Under the pieces are notes generated by a model. It saw only the letters and a list, made by a program, of their open reading frames with translations. It searched no databases and had not been told where the DNA came from. Below are positions 8,085-16,747 of a stretch of DNA of 64,000 nt, in pieces. This DNA is from an uncultured Pelagibacteraceae bacterium. Lineage in GTDB: Bacteria > Pseudomonadota > Alphaproteobacteria > Pelagibacterales > Pelagibacteraceae. Position 1 is the stretch's first letter. Every line of letters starts with the position of its first letter. The translations under genes were made by a program, and so were the position numbers. The DNA lies in the NCBI GenBank assembly GCA_902567495.1, contig CACFMO010000003.1, forward strand, positions 38,997 to 102,996, read 5' to 3'.

Positions 8085-9293
8085 TCAGCTGTAAATGTAA
8101 TCTCTCCGATTACTTGGTATTGCATCAAAGTTTTTAACAAGTTGGTACTGAAACACAACTAAATCTCTATATTTAAAAGCGGCACTACAGCTAGCAAGAT
8201 AAAATTCCCACATTTTAACAAATTTTTGGTCAAACAAATCCTTAACGATATGCTTATTCTTTAAAAATCTATTTAGCCAGGCTTCTAGCGTTTTATCATA
8301 ATGTCTTACAAGTGTTTCACGGTCAGACATTATCAATCCAGATTTTTCAATATTTTTAGCCATATCAGACTCATGCGGAATTTCACCATCTGGAAAAATA
8401 TAACGTTGAATAAAGGGTGCGTTAGGTTGAGGAGGCAAAATACTACCGATTGTGTGCAAAATACAAACACCCTTATCGCTCATTATTTCGTAAATTTTTC
8501 TTAGGGCAATTAAATAGTTTCTTTTTAAAAAATGTTCCCAAGCACCAATACTCGTTACGTAATCATATTTTCCTTTAACATCTCTAAAATCTTTTAATTC
8601 GAAAGTTACTTGGTTATCTAAATTTAATTCTTTGGCTTTCCTCTTACAATATTCGATTTGATTTTTGCTTAGAGATATACCCGTTACTTCGCAACCTTTT
8701 TTCTTTGCAAGTTCAAAAGCCATTCCTCCCCAACCACAACCAAGATCGATTACTCGACTACCAGGTTTAATTTTTCCTAATTTTTTAATTATATGATCAA
8801 CTTTATTTTGCTGAGCTTGTTCCAATGTTTCGTTATCTGATTTCCAATAGGCGCAGCTGTAAAATCGATCTTTCGAAAGAAAGAGATCATAAAGTTTTTC
8901 TCCCTTTTCTCCTCCCATATCATAGTGGTATTGAACGCTAGATTTAGCTTTTGATAAACTTTTAGGGGTCAAATTTTTAAATAAACTAGAAATTTTTTTT
9001 AAATAATAAGATGTCTTAGTAATTTCATTATTACCTAAATTTTTAAATAAGAGATTTAAAAATTCCAATAAAGATGCGTTTTCAATTACTATATCACCAT
9101 TCATATAGGCTACCGGGAAATTTAAATCAGGGTTCAAAATTAGTTTCCAATTAAGATTTTTTTTAAGTAATTTTAAAGTAATGGGGTTATCTCCTTTGGG
9201 TTTCCCACAAATATATTTTTGACCAGAATAGTCAATTAAAACTATACCACTTTCTTTTTTAAAAATTTTAGATAATAATTTAGCAAGTAACAT
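8085..9293 (-). CDS. cfa: cyclopropane-fatty-acyl-phospholipid synthase family methyltransferase
   Basis: Transfers a methylene group from S-adenosylmethionine to unsaturated acyl chains of membrane phospholipids. The 402 residues match the Cfa family length. A lipid-binding N-terminal domain precedes the methyltransferase core, with YHYDMGGEKGEKLYDLFL, then CAYW, and the SAM motif VIDLGCGWGGMAFELA, followed by ISLSKNQIEYC. The later FPDGEIPHESDM and Glu/His-containing segments fit the active site. It ends 28 bp before the coiled-coil gene and begins 1 bp after the DapA-like gene on the same strand. SAM use links it functionally to ahcY in this window. Confidence 0.9.
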   Translation of the reverse strand: MLLAKLLSKIFKKESGIVLIDYSGQKYICGKPKGDNPITLKLLKKNLNWKLILNPDLNFPVAYMNGDIVIENASLLEFLNLLFKNLGNNEITKTSYYLKKISSLFKNLTPKSLSKAKSSVQYHYDMGGEKGEKLYDLFLSKDRFYSCAYWKSDNETLEQAQQNKVDHIIKKLGKIKPGSRVIDLGCGWGGMAFELAKKKGCEVTGISLSKNQIEYCKRKAKELNLDNQVTFELKDFRDVKGKYDYVTSIGAWEHFLKRNYLIALRKIYEIMSDKGVCILHTIGSILPPQPNAPFIQRYIFPDGEIPHESDMAKNIEKSGLIMSDRETLVRHYDKTLEAWLNRFLKNKHIVKDLFDQKFVKMWEFYLASCSAAFKYRDLVVFQYQLVKNFDAIPSNRRDYIYS

Positions 9294-9294
9294 T

Positions 9295-10182
9295 TTATGC
9301 AGCTATATTTTTATTGTTCAGGACTCCAAGTCCTTTTAATTTTTTAATTAGTTCGTCTTTTTTATTTTCGTTTAGCAATTCTAAAGGAGGAAGAAGATTC
9401 GCGTATGCTTTATTCTCGATACTTTTCAAAGTATGAAGAGCAGTAATTAAATTCCCACTTTCATCAAATGCACTTCTAATATCCTTAAGCTTTTCATCTT
9501 CAGTGGATGATCCAGTTTTTTTAAAATCATCATAAACTTTTTTAGCTAATGAGCCAGAAAAATTAGTTGTAGCAGAAATCACTCCTGCTCCACCGATTTT
9601 TAAATTATCAGTTAATTTTTTTTCACTACCAACAAACATAGAAAAGTTTTTAGATTTAAAATTATTCCAAAGATTTCCAGTGCTATCTTTCATACCAACG
9701 ATTTGAGAAAAATCTTTTATTAATCTTGTTGTTAATTCCTGAGAAAAAGCATAACCACTCAAATTTGAGAAGTTGTAAAGTATAATTCTTGCTTCTGGAA
9801 CAGATTTTATAATGTTTGAATAAAAATTATAAACACCATTATCATTATTTTTGTAGTAAGCAGGATTCATTATTAAAAAGTTTTTCATTCCTTTTTGAAC
9901 AGCATAGTCCATAATATTTACAGTTTCTCTTAAACTATTGCAGGAAGGACCTATAAGTATTTGCTCCTTGAATTTCATTTTAGATAAAGAGTTGATTAAT
10001 TCTTTCTTCTCGGAAACTGATATTAATTGGCCACATCCTGTACTTCCAAAAAATGCTGAGCCTACTCCGTTGTCATCTAAATTAGTTTTTGAATGTTGCA
10101 AGGTTGCTTCAATGTCTAAACTTAAATCGCCTTTTAATACCGACATAGACGCTGCAAACACTCCTTTTAATGTTTCTGCCAT
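9295..10182 (-). CDS. dihydrodipicolinate synthase family (DapA-like) lyase
   Basis: Class I aldolase of the DapA/NanA superfamily. The Schiff-base lysine K165 lies in VGMKDSTGN, the catalytic Tyr136 in ILYNFSNLSGY, and the GSTGCGQLISVSEKKEL segment corresponds to the family's GTTGE motif, here lacking the usual Glu. It is probably not the essential lysine-pathway DapA, because the motif deviates and no dap genes are adjacent; it may act on another 2-oxo acid. The 295 residues fit the family. Gene order with cfa is tight (1 bp), which suggests one transcript. Confidence 0.8.
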   Translation of the reverse strand: MAETLKGVFAASMSVLKGDLSLDIEATLQHSKTNLDDNGVGSAFFGSTGCGQLISVSEKKELINSLSKMKFKEQILIGPSCNSLRETVNIMDYAVQKGMKNFLIMNPAYYKNNDNGVYNFYSNIIKSVPEARIILYNFSNLSGYAFSQELTTRLIKDFSQIVGMKDSTGNLWNNFKSKNFSMFVGSEKKLTDNLKIGGAGVISATTNFSGSLAKKVYDDFKKTGSSTEDEKLKDIRSAFDESGNLITALHTLKSIENKAYANLLPPLELLNENKKDELIKKLKGLGVLNNKNIAA

Positions 10183-10229
10183 ATTTTTTTCCTAATTTTT
10201 TATATAAAGTTACTATAAATTAAAAAAGA

Positions 10230-11147
10230 ATGAAAATTCTTATTATTCAACAAAGATACGGTATTGGGGATCTTATTATTTTTCTACCCTACATACATGC
10301 TATTTCTAAAAAGTTTAAAACCAAGGTAAGCCTACTTGTAAAAGAGAGCTCAAAAGCCTCTGATCTATTATCGAATGATAAGAATATTGATGAAATTATT
10401 ATTTTGGACAAAGATAAAGATGGAATTAAGGGTTTTTTCAAATTATCAAATGAAATAAAAAAAAGAAATTTTGACAAGGTTTTTATTTTTAATAGTTCTT
10501 TAAGATACAACTTAATTACAAAATTTTCAGGGGTCAAATCTATATTGCAATATCCTCTGTTTAGATCAAAAGATAATTTAGTTCATAGTGCAAAAATATT
10601 TACAGAAAACGTAACTGGTGAAATAGTCTCAACTGAACCAAATCTCAATATTGAAAGTATTGATGAGTTTGATAAAAATATAAAACATGTTGTTTTAGGT
10701 ATTTCAGCATCTGGTTTAACTAAAAGATGGGATATTCAAAATTACATTAAACTTGCGCAGGAATTAAAAAAAAAACATAAATGTAAATTTTATTTAGCTG
10801 GTGGAATAAAGGATATTGATTTAATCAAGAAATTTAAAGATTCTGGTGTTGATGACAAATGTGAGTCTTTTGAAAAATTAACAATCAAAGAAACTTTACC
10901 TATTATAAAAAATTCTGACCTTGTAGTTTCTAATGATACAGGATTTGCGCACATAGCCTGTGCACTCAAAGTCAAAACGCTTACATTGTTTATGGATAGT
11001 CCTGTAATGACATATGGCAAATATTCTTCATTAATGGAGGTTATAGAACCCGTAGGAGAAAAAAATACAACAGTACATGATACATTGGGTAGCAAAAGAA
11101 TATCTTTTGATGAAGTTTTAGCTAAATCAAATTCAATGTTAAGTTAA
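10230..11147 (+). CDS. glycosyltransferase family 9 (heptosyltransferase-like) protein
   Basis: GT-B fold transferase likely acting on lipopolysaccharide core or a related surface glycan at the inner face of the inner membrane. The N terminus has the GT9 pattern IIQQRYGIGDLIIFLPYIHA. The C-terminal nucleotide-sugar half has LGISASGLTKRW, YLAGG, and the diagnostic VVSNDTGFAHIACAL. At 305 residues it is slightly shorter than WaaF/WaaC. No other LPS genes are adjacent. It is divergent from the DapA-like gene across 47 bp and overlaps the J-protein gene by 4 bp tail to tail. Confidence 0.85.
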   Translation: MKILIIQQRYGIGDLIIFLPYIHAISKKFKTKVSLLVKESSKASDLLSNDKNIDEIIILDKDKDGIKGFFKLSNEIKKRNFDKVFIFNSSLRYNLITKFSGVKSILQYPLFRSKDNLVHSAKIFTENVTGEIVSTEPNLNIESIDEFDKNIKHVVLGISASGLTKRWDIQNYIKLAQELKKKHKCKFYLAGGIKDIDLIKKFKDSGVDDKCESFEKLTIKETLPIIKNSDLVVSNDTGFAHIACALKVKTLTLFMDSPVMTYGKYSSLMEVIEPVGEKNTTVHDTLGSKRISFDEVLAKSNSMLS

Positions 11148-11656
11148 CTAAAGTCATTTTTTAGAATCGTTTCTTTAGCCTCAGATACCATTTGCGCGAG
11201 TTTAGTCGTGTCAGTATCATTTCTGTCTGGGTGGAGCTTTGCCATAATTTTTTTATATTTTGAAAGCACCTCAGATTTTGTGCAACCCTTTTTACAGCCT
11301 AAAATATTATATGCATCATCAATTGAAATATTTGATGAAGCTTTCGAGTAATTTGTTCCTGATCTAAATGAATACCTTCCTGTCTGACGAAGGTAACTTA
11401 TCAATCTCCAGAGTTGAAAAAGCTGAAAAATTCCACCAATACCTTTCAATTTAAGTAATGGAAGTAAAAAGATTAATATTGGAATACTAAAAGCATATCT
11501 TCCAACGATAAATAAAGCTATCGCTAACAGGATTCCAACTGTAAAGATTATATATCTAATACCTTTTGCGATTTTTTTGCTACTTGCTTTAGCGAAAAAA
11601 TTCAATAAAAGATATAAAACTACTAAACAAATTCCAATGAGTAAAAATAAATTCAT
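11144..11656 (-). CDS. membrane-anchored DnaJ-domain protein
   Basis: Two hydrophobic segments fill roughly residues 1-70, followed by a linker and a C-terminal J domain with DAYNILGCKKGCTKSEVLSKY and the essential HPD tripeptide in AKLHPDRND. It is expected to recruit DnaK to the inner membrane, J domain facing the cytoplasm. The architecture resembles DjlA/TIM14-like alphaproteobacterial J-proteins. Only 6 bp separate its ATG from the ATG of the divergent oligopeptidase gene, so its transcript must have almost no leader unless its promoter lies inside that gene. Confidence 0.85.
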   Translation of the reverse strand: MNLFLLIGICLVVLYLLLNFFAKASSKKIAKGIRYIIFTVGILLAIALFIVGRYAFSIPILIFLLPLLKLKGIGGIFQLFQLWRLISYLRQTGRYSFRSGTNYSKASSNISIDDAYNILGCKKGCTKSEVLSKYKKIMAKLHPDRNDTDTTKLAQMVSEAKETILKNDFS

Positions 11657-11662
11657 AAAAAT

Positions 11663-13729
11663 ATGATACCACGATTAAGGAAACAACCTGAGAAGAAAAG
11701 TTGTCATGGGTACAATTGGGTAGATGATTACTCATGGGTACATCAAGATAATTGTCTAGAAATACTTAGAGATACCAGCAAAGTAAATCCTGAAGTGAGA
11801 AAATACATCGAGTCAGAAAATGCTTACACAAAAGACAAAATGGCCGATACTGAGGAAATTCAGAAAAAAATTTTTAAGGAAATTGAAGGCAGAATTAAAT
11901 TGGATGACGAAAGTTTGCCTTATAAAGATAAAAAGTACGAATATTGGACTAAAACTACAAAGGAGGGCAACTATTCAAAAAAACTAAGAAAAAAAATTGG
12001 AGATACTAAAGTAGAAACATATTGGGATGGAGACCAAGAAGCTAAAGGGAAAAAGTTTTTTAGCACAGGTGACCTTGAGGTTTCATATAATGATGAATTA
12101 TTAGCGTATTCAATTGATGATAAAGGGGGCGAGTATTTTACAATTTATTTGAGGAGAATTTCAGATAATAAGATTATAGAAGATCCTATTAAGGATACGG
12201 CCGGTGGTGTTGTTTGGGCTTTCGATGATAAATCTTTTTTTTATAGAAAGCATGACTCACAACATAGACCTAGAAAAATTTTTCAACATAAATTAGGAAC
12301 ATCAAGCAAAGAAGATAAATTAATTTTTGAGGAAAAATCTGAAAGATTTACTTGCTCGATAAGCACGAGTAGTTGTGAAAATTATTATTTCATTGATACA
12401 AGTGAACACACAACGTCTGAGGTATATTATTTTCACAAAGATGAAAAAGAATTTAAACCAAAAATAATTATAAAAAGGGAAGAGGGTATTCAATACACTG
12501 TAGATAGTTTTGGTGGATGGTGGTGGATTTGGACAAATAAAGATGCAGAAGATTTTAGAATAGCAAGATGTCCTCAAACAAAACTTGGGGAATGGGTAGA
12601 TTTTGTTCCAGCAAAGAATGGTGTTTTAGTGGGAGGTCTTACGTTTTTAAAAAATTGGATTATTAGAGGTGAAGTTTCAGATGCCTTACAAAAGATTTTT
12701 ATTAGAAATGTAAAAACAAATAAAGAAGAGCAACTTTTATTTGATGATGAAAAGGTAATTACTTCAGGTATAAGTTTAATGCAAAAAGATAAAGATACTG
12801 ACGTTATAAGGATTGGTTATGAATCACCTAAAACACCATCCAGAACTTTTGAATATAATTTAAGAACAAAAGAAAAAAAACTTGTTAAAGAACAAGAAGT
12901 TCCATCAGGACACAAGAGAGAAGATTACGTTGTAGAAAGAATAAATTGTCCTAGTCACGATGGAAGAGAAATACCAATTACTATTACATATCACAGAGAC
13001 ACTAAATTAGATGGTAGTGCAAATTTATTGTTATATGGATATGGAAGTTATGGAAGTTCGATGTCACCAAATTTTTCAACATCAAAATTTTCTTTGATTG
13101 ATAGAAATATAATTTGGGCGACCTGCCATATTAGGGGTGGTCTTGAAAGAGGTATGGCTTGGTGGAGAGAAGGAAAAATGATGAATAAGAAAAATACTTT
13201 TTCTGATTTTATAAGTTGTGCAAAATTCTTAATCCAAAAAAAATATACTAGTAACAAAAAAATAATTGCTTATGGAGGATCTGCTGGGGGACTTCTAGTT
13301 TCAAATGTAATAAATCAAGAGCCAAACATTTTTTTGGGAGCTATAATGGCTGTTCCTTTTGTAGATAATTTAACAACAAATATGGATCATTCTCTTCCGT
13401 TAACACCAGGGGAAATATTAGAATTTGGAGACGCAAAAAATAATAAAGATCATTTTGAATATATTCGTTCATATGCCCCATATGATAATATTGAAAAAAA
13501 GGATTATCCAAATATTTTAATTACTACATCCCTTTCAGATTCAAGAGTTTTATTTGATGAACCAACAAAATATTGCGCAAAACTTAGGGATTATAAAACT
13601 GACAATAATTTACTACTTTTCAAATGTGAAATGGATGCAGGCCATGGTTCTAGGTCAGGAAGAAAAAATATCATCGAAGACATAGCTTTCGATTATGCTT
13701 TTGCTTTAAAAGTAGCAAACAAAATCTAA
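11663..13729 (+). CDS. ptrB: S9 family serine peptidase, oligopeptidase B
   Basis: Cleaves short peptides, typically after basic residues, in the cytoplasm. The 688 residues match oligopeptidase B. The N-terminal half forms the seven-bladed propeller that gates the active site. The C-terminal alpha/beta-hydrolase has nucleophile S540 in GGSAGG, an Asp in the SLSDSRV segment, and a His in DAGHGSRSGR. There is no signal peptide. Its start codon is 6 bp from that of the divergent J-protein gene, and it ends 1 bp before the convergent lipoprotein gene. Confidence 0.92.
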   Translation: MIPRLRKQPEKKSCHGYNWVDDYSWVHQDNCLEILRDTSKVNPEVRKYIESENAYTKDKMADTEEIQKKIFKEIEGRIKLDDESLPYKDKKYEYWTKTTKEGNYSKKLRKKIGDTKVETYWDGDQEAKGKKFFSTGDLEVSYNDELLAYSIDDKGGEYFTIYLRRISDNKIIEDPIKDTAGGVVWAFDDKSFFYRKHDSQHRPRKIFQHKLGTSSKEDKLIFEEKSERFTCSISTSSCENYYFIDTSEHTTSEVYYFHKDEKEFKPKIIIKREEGIQYTVDSFGGWWWIWTNKDAEDFRIARCPQTKLGEWVDFVPAKNGVLVGGLTFLKNWIIRGEVSDALQKIFIRNVKTNKEEQLLFDDEKVITSGISLMQKDKDTDVIRIGYESPKTPSRTFEYNLRTKEKKLVKEQEVPSGHKREDYVVERINCPSHDGREIPITITYHRDTKLDGSANLLLYGYGSYGSSMSPNFSTSKFSLIDRNIIWATCHIRGGLERGMAWWREGKMMNKKNTFSDFISCAKFLIQKKYTSNKKIIAYGGSAGGLLVSNVINQEPNIFLGAIMAVPFVDNLTTNMDHSLPLTPGEILEFGDAKNNKDHFEYIRSYAPYDNIEKKDYPNILITTSLSDSRVLFDEPTKYCAKLRDYKTDNNLLLFKCEMDAGHGSRSGRKNIIEDIAFDYAFALKVANKI

Positions 13730-13730
13730 A

Positions 13731-14033
13731 TTAGAAACAATTCTTGCTGCTATAGCCCACAACGATATTTTTTGGGCTTATCTCAAACCTTCTTTCACAT
13801 TTAATTTTTAATTTTGACCTGAGATAAACAAAATTTTTATTTTGCTTGTCTGTAATTTCAATTAAATCAGGTTCACCAAACTCTATTTTAAGTTCTTCTG
13901 TTGTTTTATTTAAAAATTTGCTTAATTTTTTTTCTTCTTCTGAAATTGTTTCATCAACTTTGTTGCTTACCGTTTTACAGCTCTGAAATGCTAAAAATAT
14001 TACAAATAAAAAAATTAGATGTCTTTTTTCCAT
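13731..14033 (-). CDS. small lipoprotein with OmlA/SmpA-like domain
   Basis: A 100-residue protein. Residues 1-18 form a lipoprotein signal with lipobox FQSC, giving Cys19 as the acylated residue. A charged stretch is followed by KTTEELKIEFGEPD, which resembles the start of the SmpA/OmlA (BamE-type) fold, where a threonine-rich turn precedes a GxP motif. It could be an envelope-assembly accessory protein, but this domain match is by eye only. It is convergent with ptrB with a 1-bp gap. Confidence 0.6.
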   Translation of the reverse strand: MEKRHLIFLFVIFLAFQSCKTVSNKVDETISEEEKKLSKFLNKTTEELKIEFGEPDLIEITDKQNKNFVYLRSKLKIKCERRFEISPKNIVVGYSSKNCF

Positions 14034-14194
14034 GATTCAACTTTTTGTAGAATACACTAAAAATTATAAACAGAAATACAACTTTAAATACATATATAAA
14101 TAAACAGATCATTGTATTGTGCCTTTTTCATTAGATTGTGAAAGAAGAATCACATAAAACTTTTTTATATTTTAATCACAGAAAGAGGAAAATC
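14034..14194. other. 161-bp divergent intergenic region
   Basis: Separates the lipoprotein gene (minus) from the purine permease gene (plus). It is AT-rich and must hold both promoters. No tRNA, purine-riboswitch core or clear inverted repeat is visible. A GTG at 14138 could extend the permease frame but has no ribosome-binding site; AGAAAGAGG at about 14180-14188 supports the ATG at 14195. Confidence 0.5.
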
Positions 14195-15550
14195 ATGCTT
14201 GATAAATATTTTGAATATAAAAAGCACAAAACCACTTTCAATACTGAGGTTGTAGCTGGAGTAACAACATTCCTGACTATGGCTTACATTATGTTTTTAA
14301 ATCCGTTTATTCTTTCTGGTGAGTTTGCTGGAACAGAAAAAGGATTTTTTGACTTTGGAGGTGTGTTTACAGCTACAATAGTAGCAACTGCCATTGCATG
14401 TTTCATTATGGCATTTTATGGAAAAACTTGGCCGATAGGATTAGCACCTGGTATGGGTATTAATGCTTTTGTTGCCTTCGGTGTTGTTGGCGGAATGAAA
14501 TATACGCCTGCTGAAGCATTAGCAACGGTACTGTTAGCCGGAATATTGTTCCTATTAATATCTCTTACACCAATAAGAGCTTGGATAATAAATTCAATTC
14601 CCAGAAGTTTAAAACTTGGAATTGGAGCAGGTATTGGTCTTTTCTTATCAATCATCGGTCTAGAAATTATGGGTGTTGTTGGTGATCATCCAGTAACTTT
14701 GGTTACTTTGGGAGACATTAAAAACCCATTAGTTCTTCTAGGCTGCTTAGCTCTTGTAGTAATGATTGTTTTAGAAAAAATGAAAGTAAAAGGAAATATT
14801 ATCATTGGGATTTTAGTTTTCAGCGTTCTTGCTTGGCTACCAATGTGGGACTGGACTGGAGCTACAATAGAGGGCGGAAAATCATTAGCAAAATTTAATG
14901 GTATCTTTTCAGCTCCTCCGTCAATGAGTTATCTTTTTGATGCTGTAGAAGGTTTTAGCACTGGAAGAGTTTTATCAGGGGGTGGATTGACAGTAATATT
15001 CACACTTTTCTTTATAGACTTTTTTGATACTGCTGGAACTTTGACATCAGTAGCAAACGTTTCTGGAAAAATAAAAGGAAATAAAGTTGAAGATATTGAT
15101 AAAGCAATGCTTGCTGACAGCGCTGGTACAGTGGCTGGAGCTTTCATGGGGACAACGACTGTAACAAGTTATGTTGAGTCTGGTGCTGGAGTAAAAGCTG
15201 GCGGGAGAACTGGTATGACATCATTAGTAATTGGAGTTCTATTTCTTTTATGTCTTGGTTTTGCACCTTTAGCAACTAGCTTACCTAAAGAAATAGATGG
15301 CGCAGCGCTTGTATATGTTGCGGTTTTATTTGTTAGAAATATTACTGATATCGAGTGGGATGATATTGCAGAAGCAGCTCCGGCTGTAATTGCAATGATA
15401 ACTATGCCACTTACATATTCTATTTCTAACGGAATAGCTTTAGCATTTATAGCTTACGCACTTATAAAAATCCTAAGCGGTAATGCAGCAAAAACATCAC
15501 CTGCGATTTGGGTTGTAGCAGTACTTAGTGTTTTAAGCTTTTCAGTTTAG
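14195..15550 (+). CDS. NCS2 family (AzgA-type) purine permease
   Basis: Proton-coupled inner-membrane uptake of a purine base such as adenine, hypoxanthine or guanine. The protein has many hydrophobic helices and AzgA-type motifs: TEVVAGVTTFLTMAYIMFLNP at the first span, GLAPGMGINAFVAF, and TTTVTSYVESGAGVKAGGRTG. I chose ATG 14195 (451 residues, MLDKYFEYKKH) over an in-frame GTG 57 bp upstream, because an AGAGG-type ribosome-binding site precedes it and the family N terminus starts there. It converges on a purine phosphoribosyltransferase gene across a shared terminator, which suggests a base-salvage pair. Confidence 0.9.
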   Translation: MLDKYFEYKKHKTTFNTEVVAGVTTFLTMAYIMFLNPFILSGEFAGTEKGFFDFGGVFTATIVATAIACFIMAFYGKTWPIGLAPGMGINAFVAFGVVGGMKYTPAEALATVLLAGILFLLISLTPIRAWIINSIPRSLKLGIGAGIGLFLSIIGLEIMGVVGDHPVTLVTLGDIKNPLVLLGCLALVVMIVLEKMKVKGNIIIGILVFSVLAWLPMWDWTGATIEGGKSLAKFNGIFSAPPSMSYLFDAVEGFSTGRVLSGGGLTVIFTLFFIDFFDTAGTLTSVANVSGKIKGNKVEDIDKAMLADSAGTVAGAFMGTTTVTSYVESGAGVKAGGRTGMTSLVIGVLFLLCLGFAPLATSLPKEIDGAALVYVAVLFVRNITDIEWDDIAEAAPAVIAMITMPLTYSISNGIALAFIAYALIKILSGNAAKTSPAIWVVAVLSVLSFSV

Positions 15551-15570
15551 ACTAAAAAATATTTAAAAGA

Positions 15571-15604
15571 AAAAGGGTTAAACTTAGTTTTAACCCTTTT
15601 TTTT
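15571..15604. terminator. bidirectional intrinsic terminator
   Basis: A perfect 12-bp stem (arms AAAAGGGTTAAA at 15571-15582 and TTTAACCCTTTT at 15589-15600) with a 6-nt loop, followed by four more T on the plus strand and preceded by an A-rich stretch that serves as the U-tract on the minus strand. It sits between the convergent permease and phosphoribosyltransferase genes, and the second arm contains the last codons and stop of the latter. It is the most convincing intrinsic terminator in the window. Confidence 0.85.
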
Positions 15605-16120
15605 ATGCTTTTTTGCAATTTCTTCAATTCTTATTTCTTCGTAATGTTCAAAAGGTTGAACAATCCATGGATCATTTTTTAGTTTAACAGCACAATAATC
15701 TGGTTCAAAAGTAGATTTTTTTTTCTTCCAAAGAGTTGCAGTTTTAATATCTTCAATTTTATCTTTTATTGGCTGATACTTCTTAAGCCAATCTACGCTT
15801 TTGTTTAATGTGATACCTGTATCAGATAAATCATCACATAATAATATTTTTCCACCCATATTTTTTGCAATTGAACTCATTTCTCTAGAAAAAACTATAT
15901 CACCCTGTTCGTCCTCAACGCCTTTGCCACTATAAGACTCTACAGCTAAGTAAGCACATTTTAATTTAAAAACTCTACTTAAAACATCTATCATAGGTGC
16001 AGCCCCACGCATGATACCTACTAATAATGTTGGCCTGTAACCACTTTCGTGAACCATTAATGCTAATTTTTCTACAGTCTTATTATAATCATCCCAAGAA
16101 ATAATTAGTTTTTCTGTCAT
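15590..16120 (-). CDS. purine (xanthine/hypoxanthine-guanine) phosphoribosyltransferase
   Basis: Converts a purine base and PRPP to the nucleotide in the cytoplasm. The type I PRTase signature is ILLCDDLSDTG, followed by TLNK. The N-terminal VGIMRGAAPMIDVLS forms the pyrophosphate loop, and the C-terminal KLKNDPWIVQPFEHYE fits the base-recognition hood, with Trp stacking on the base. The 176 residues agree with Gpt and Hpt. Base preference cannot be set by eye. It faces the purine permease gene across a shared terminator. Confidence 0.85.
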   Translation of the reverse strand: MTEKLIISWDDYNKTVEKLALMVHESGYRPTLLVGIMRGAAPMIDVLSRVFKLKCAYLAVESYSGKGVEDEQGDIVFSREMSSIAKNMGGKILLCDDLSDTGITLNKSVDWLKKYQPIKDKIEDIKTATLWKKKKSTFEPDYCAVKLKNDPWIVQPFEHYEEIRIEEIAKKHKKKG

Positions 16121-16129
16121 TGTTTAAAT

Positions 16130-16747
16130 CTAATACTGTACAGGTTCGTTGTCTACTGAATACCACAATGCCATTACAGCGAGAGTACAATAGGGTGAAA
16201 ACTTTTTTTGTAGTTTATTCACAAAAGATTTGGGAGGTAAGTATTTTTTATTATAATTATTTGAAATTGCCCTTAGTAAACCAATATCCTGAACAGGCCA
16301 TATGTTCGGTCTATTGTAGAAAAATATAAGCACCATTTCACTAGACCATCTTCCAATTTGTCTTAAAGATGAAAGGTAATTAATTGCCTCTTCGTCAGAC
16401 ATTTTTTTTATTAATTTTGGATTAAATGATTTATCTAAAATTTTATCGGCCAAACTTTTAATACCTAATGCCTTCATTCTGCTAAGCCCGCATCTTCTAA
16501 GATCCGTAATAGTTAAACGAGACACAATTTTTGGATTAATTTTACCTTTACATTTTTTCTCAAATTTTGAAAAAACTGAATCTGCTGCAGAAACTGAGAT
16601 CTGTTGCGAAATAATCGATCTGGTTAAAGAATAAAAAAAATTATTTCGAGTTGTTAAGTGCCCCTTATAGACACTTAAAAGCTTTCTCATCACTTTATCT
16701 CTTTTGTAAAGATATGTTTTACCTTTATTCCACCACTTAGGTTTCAT
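16130..16747 (-). CDS. alkA: DNA-3-methyladenine glycosylase II
   Basis: Removes alkylated purines from DNA. It has the helix-hairpin-helix-GPD fold: SIISQQISVSAADSVFSKF, the hairpin LRQIGRWSSEMVL (family form LxGIGxWTA), and the catalytic Asp in WPVQDIGL. At 205 residues it is a compact form lacking the N-terminal TBP-like domain of E. coli AlkA. It overlaps the 3' end of the upstream exporter gene by 11 bp, so the two are probably co-transcribed. A related alkylbase glycosylase of the same superfamily is possible. Confidence 0.85.
   Translation of the reverse strand: MKPKWWNKGKTYLYKRDKVMRKLLSVYKGHLTTRNNFFYSLTRSIISQQISVSAADSVFSKFEKKCKGKINPKIVSRLTITDLRRCGLSRMKALGIKSLADKILDKSFNPKLIKKMSDEEAINYLSSLRQIGRWSSEMVLIFFYNRPNIWPVQDIGLLRAISNNYNKKYLPPKSFVNKLQKKFSPYCTLAVMALWYSVDNEPVQY

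Noticed and set aside
14034..14194. Purine riboswitch upstream of the purine permease
   Set aside because: I could not find the conserved loop or junction bases of the purine aptamer in these 161 bp.
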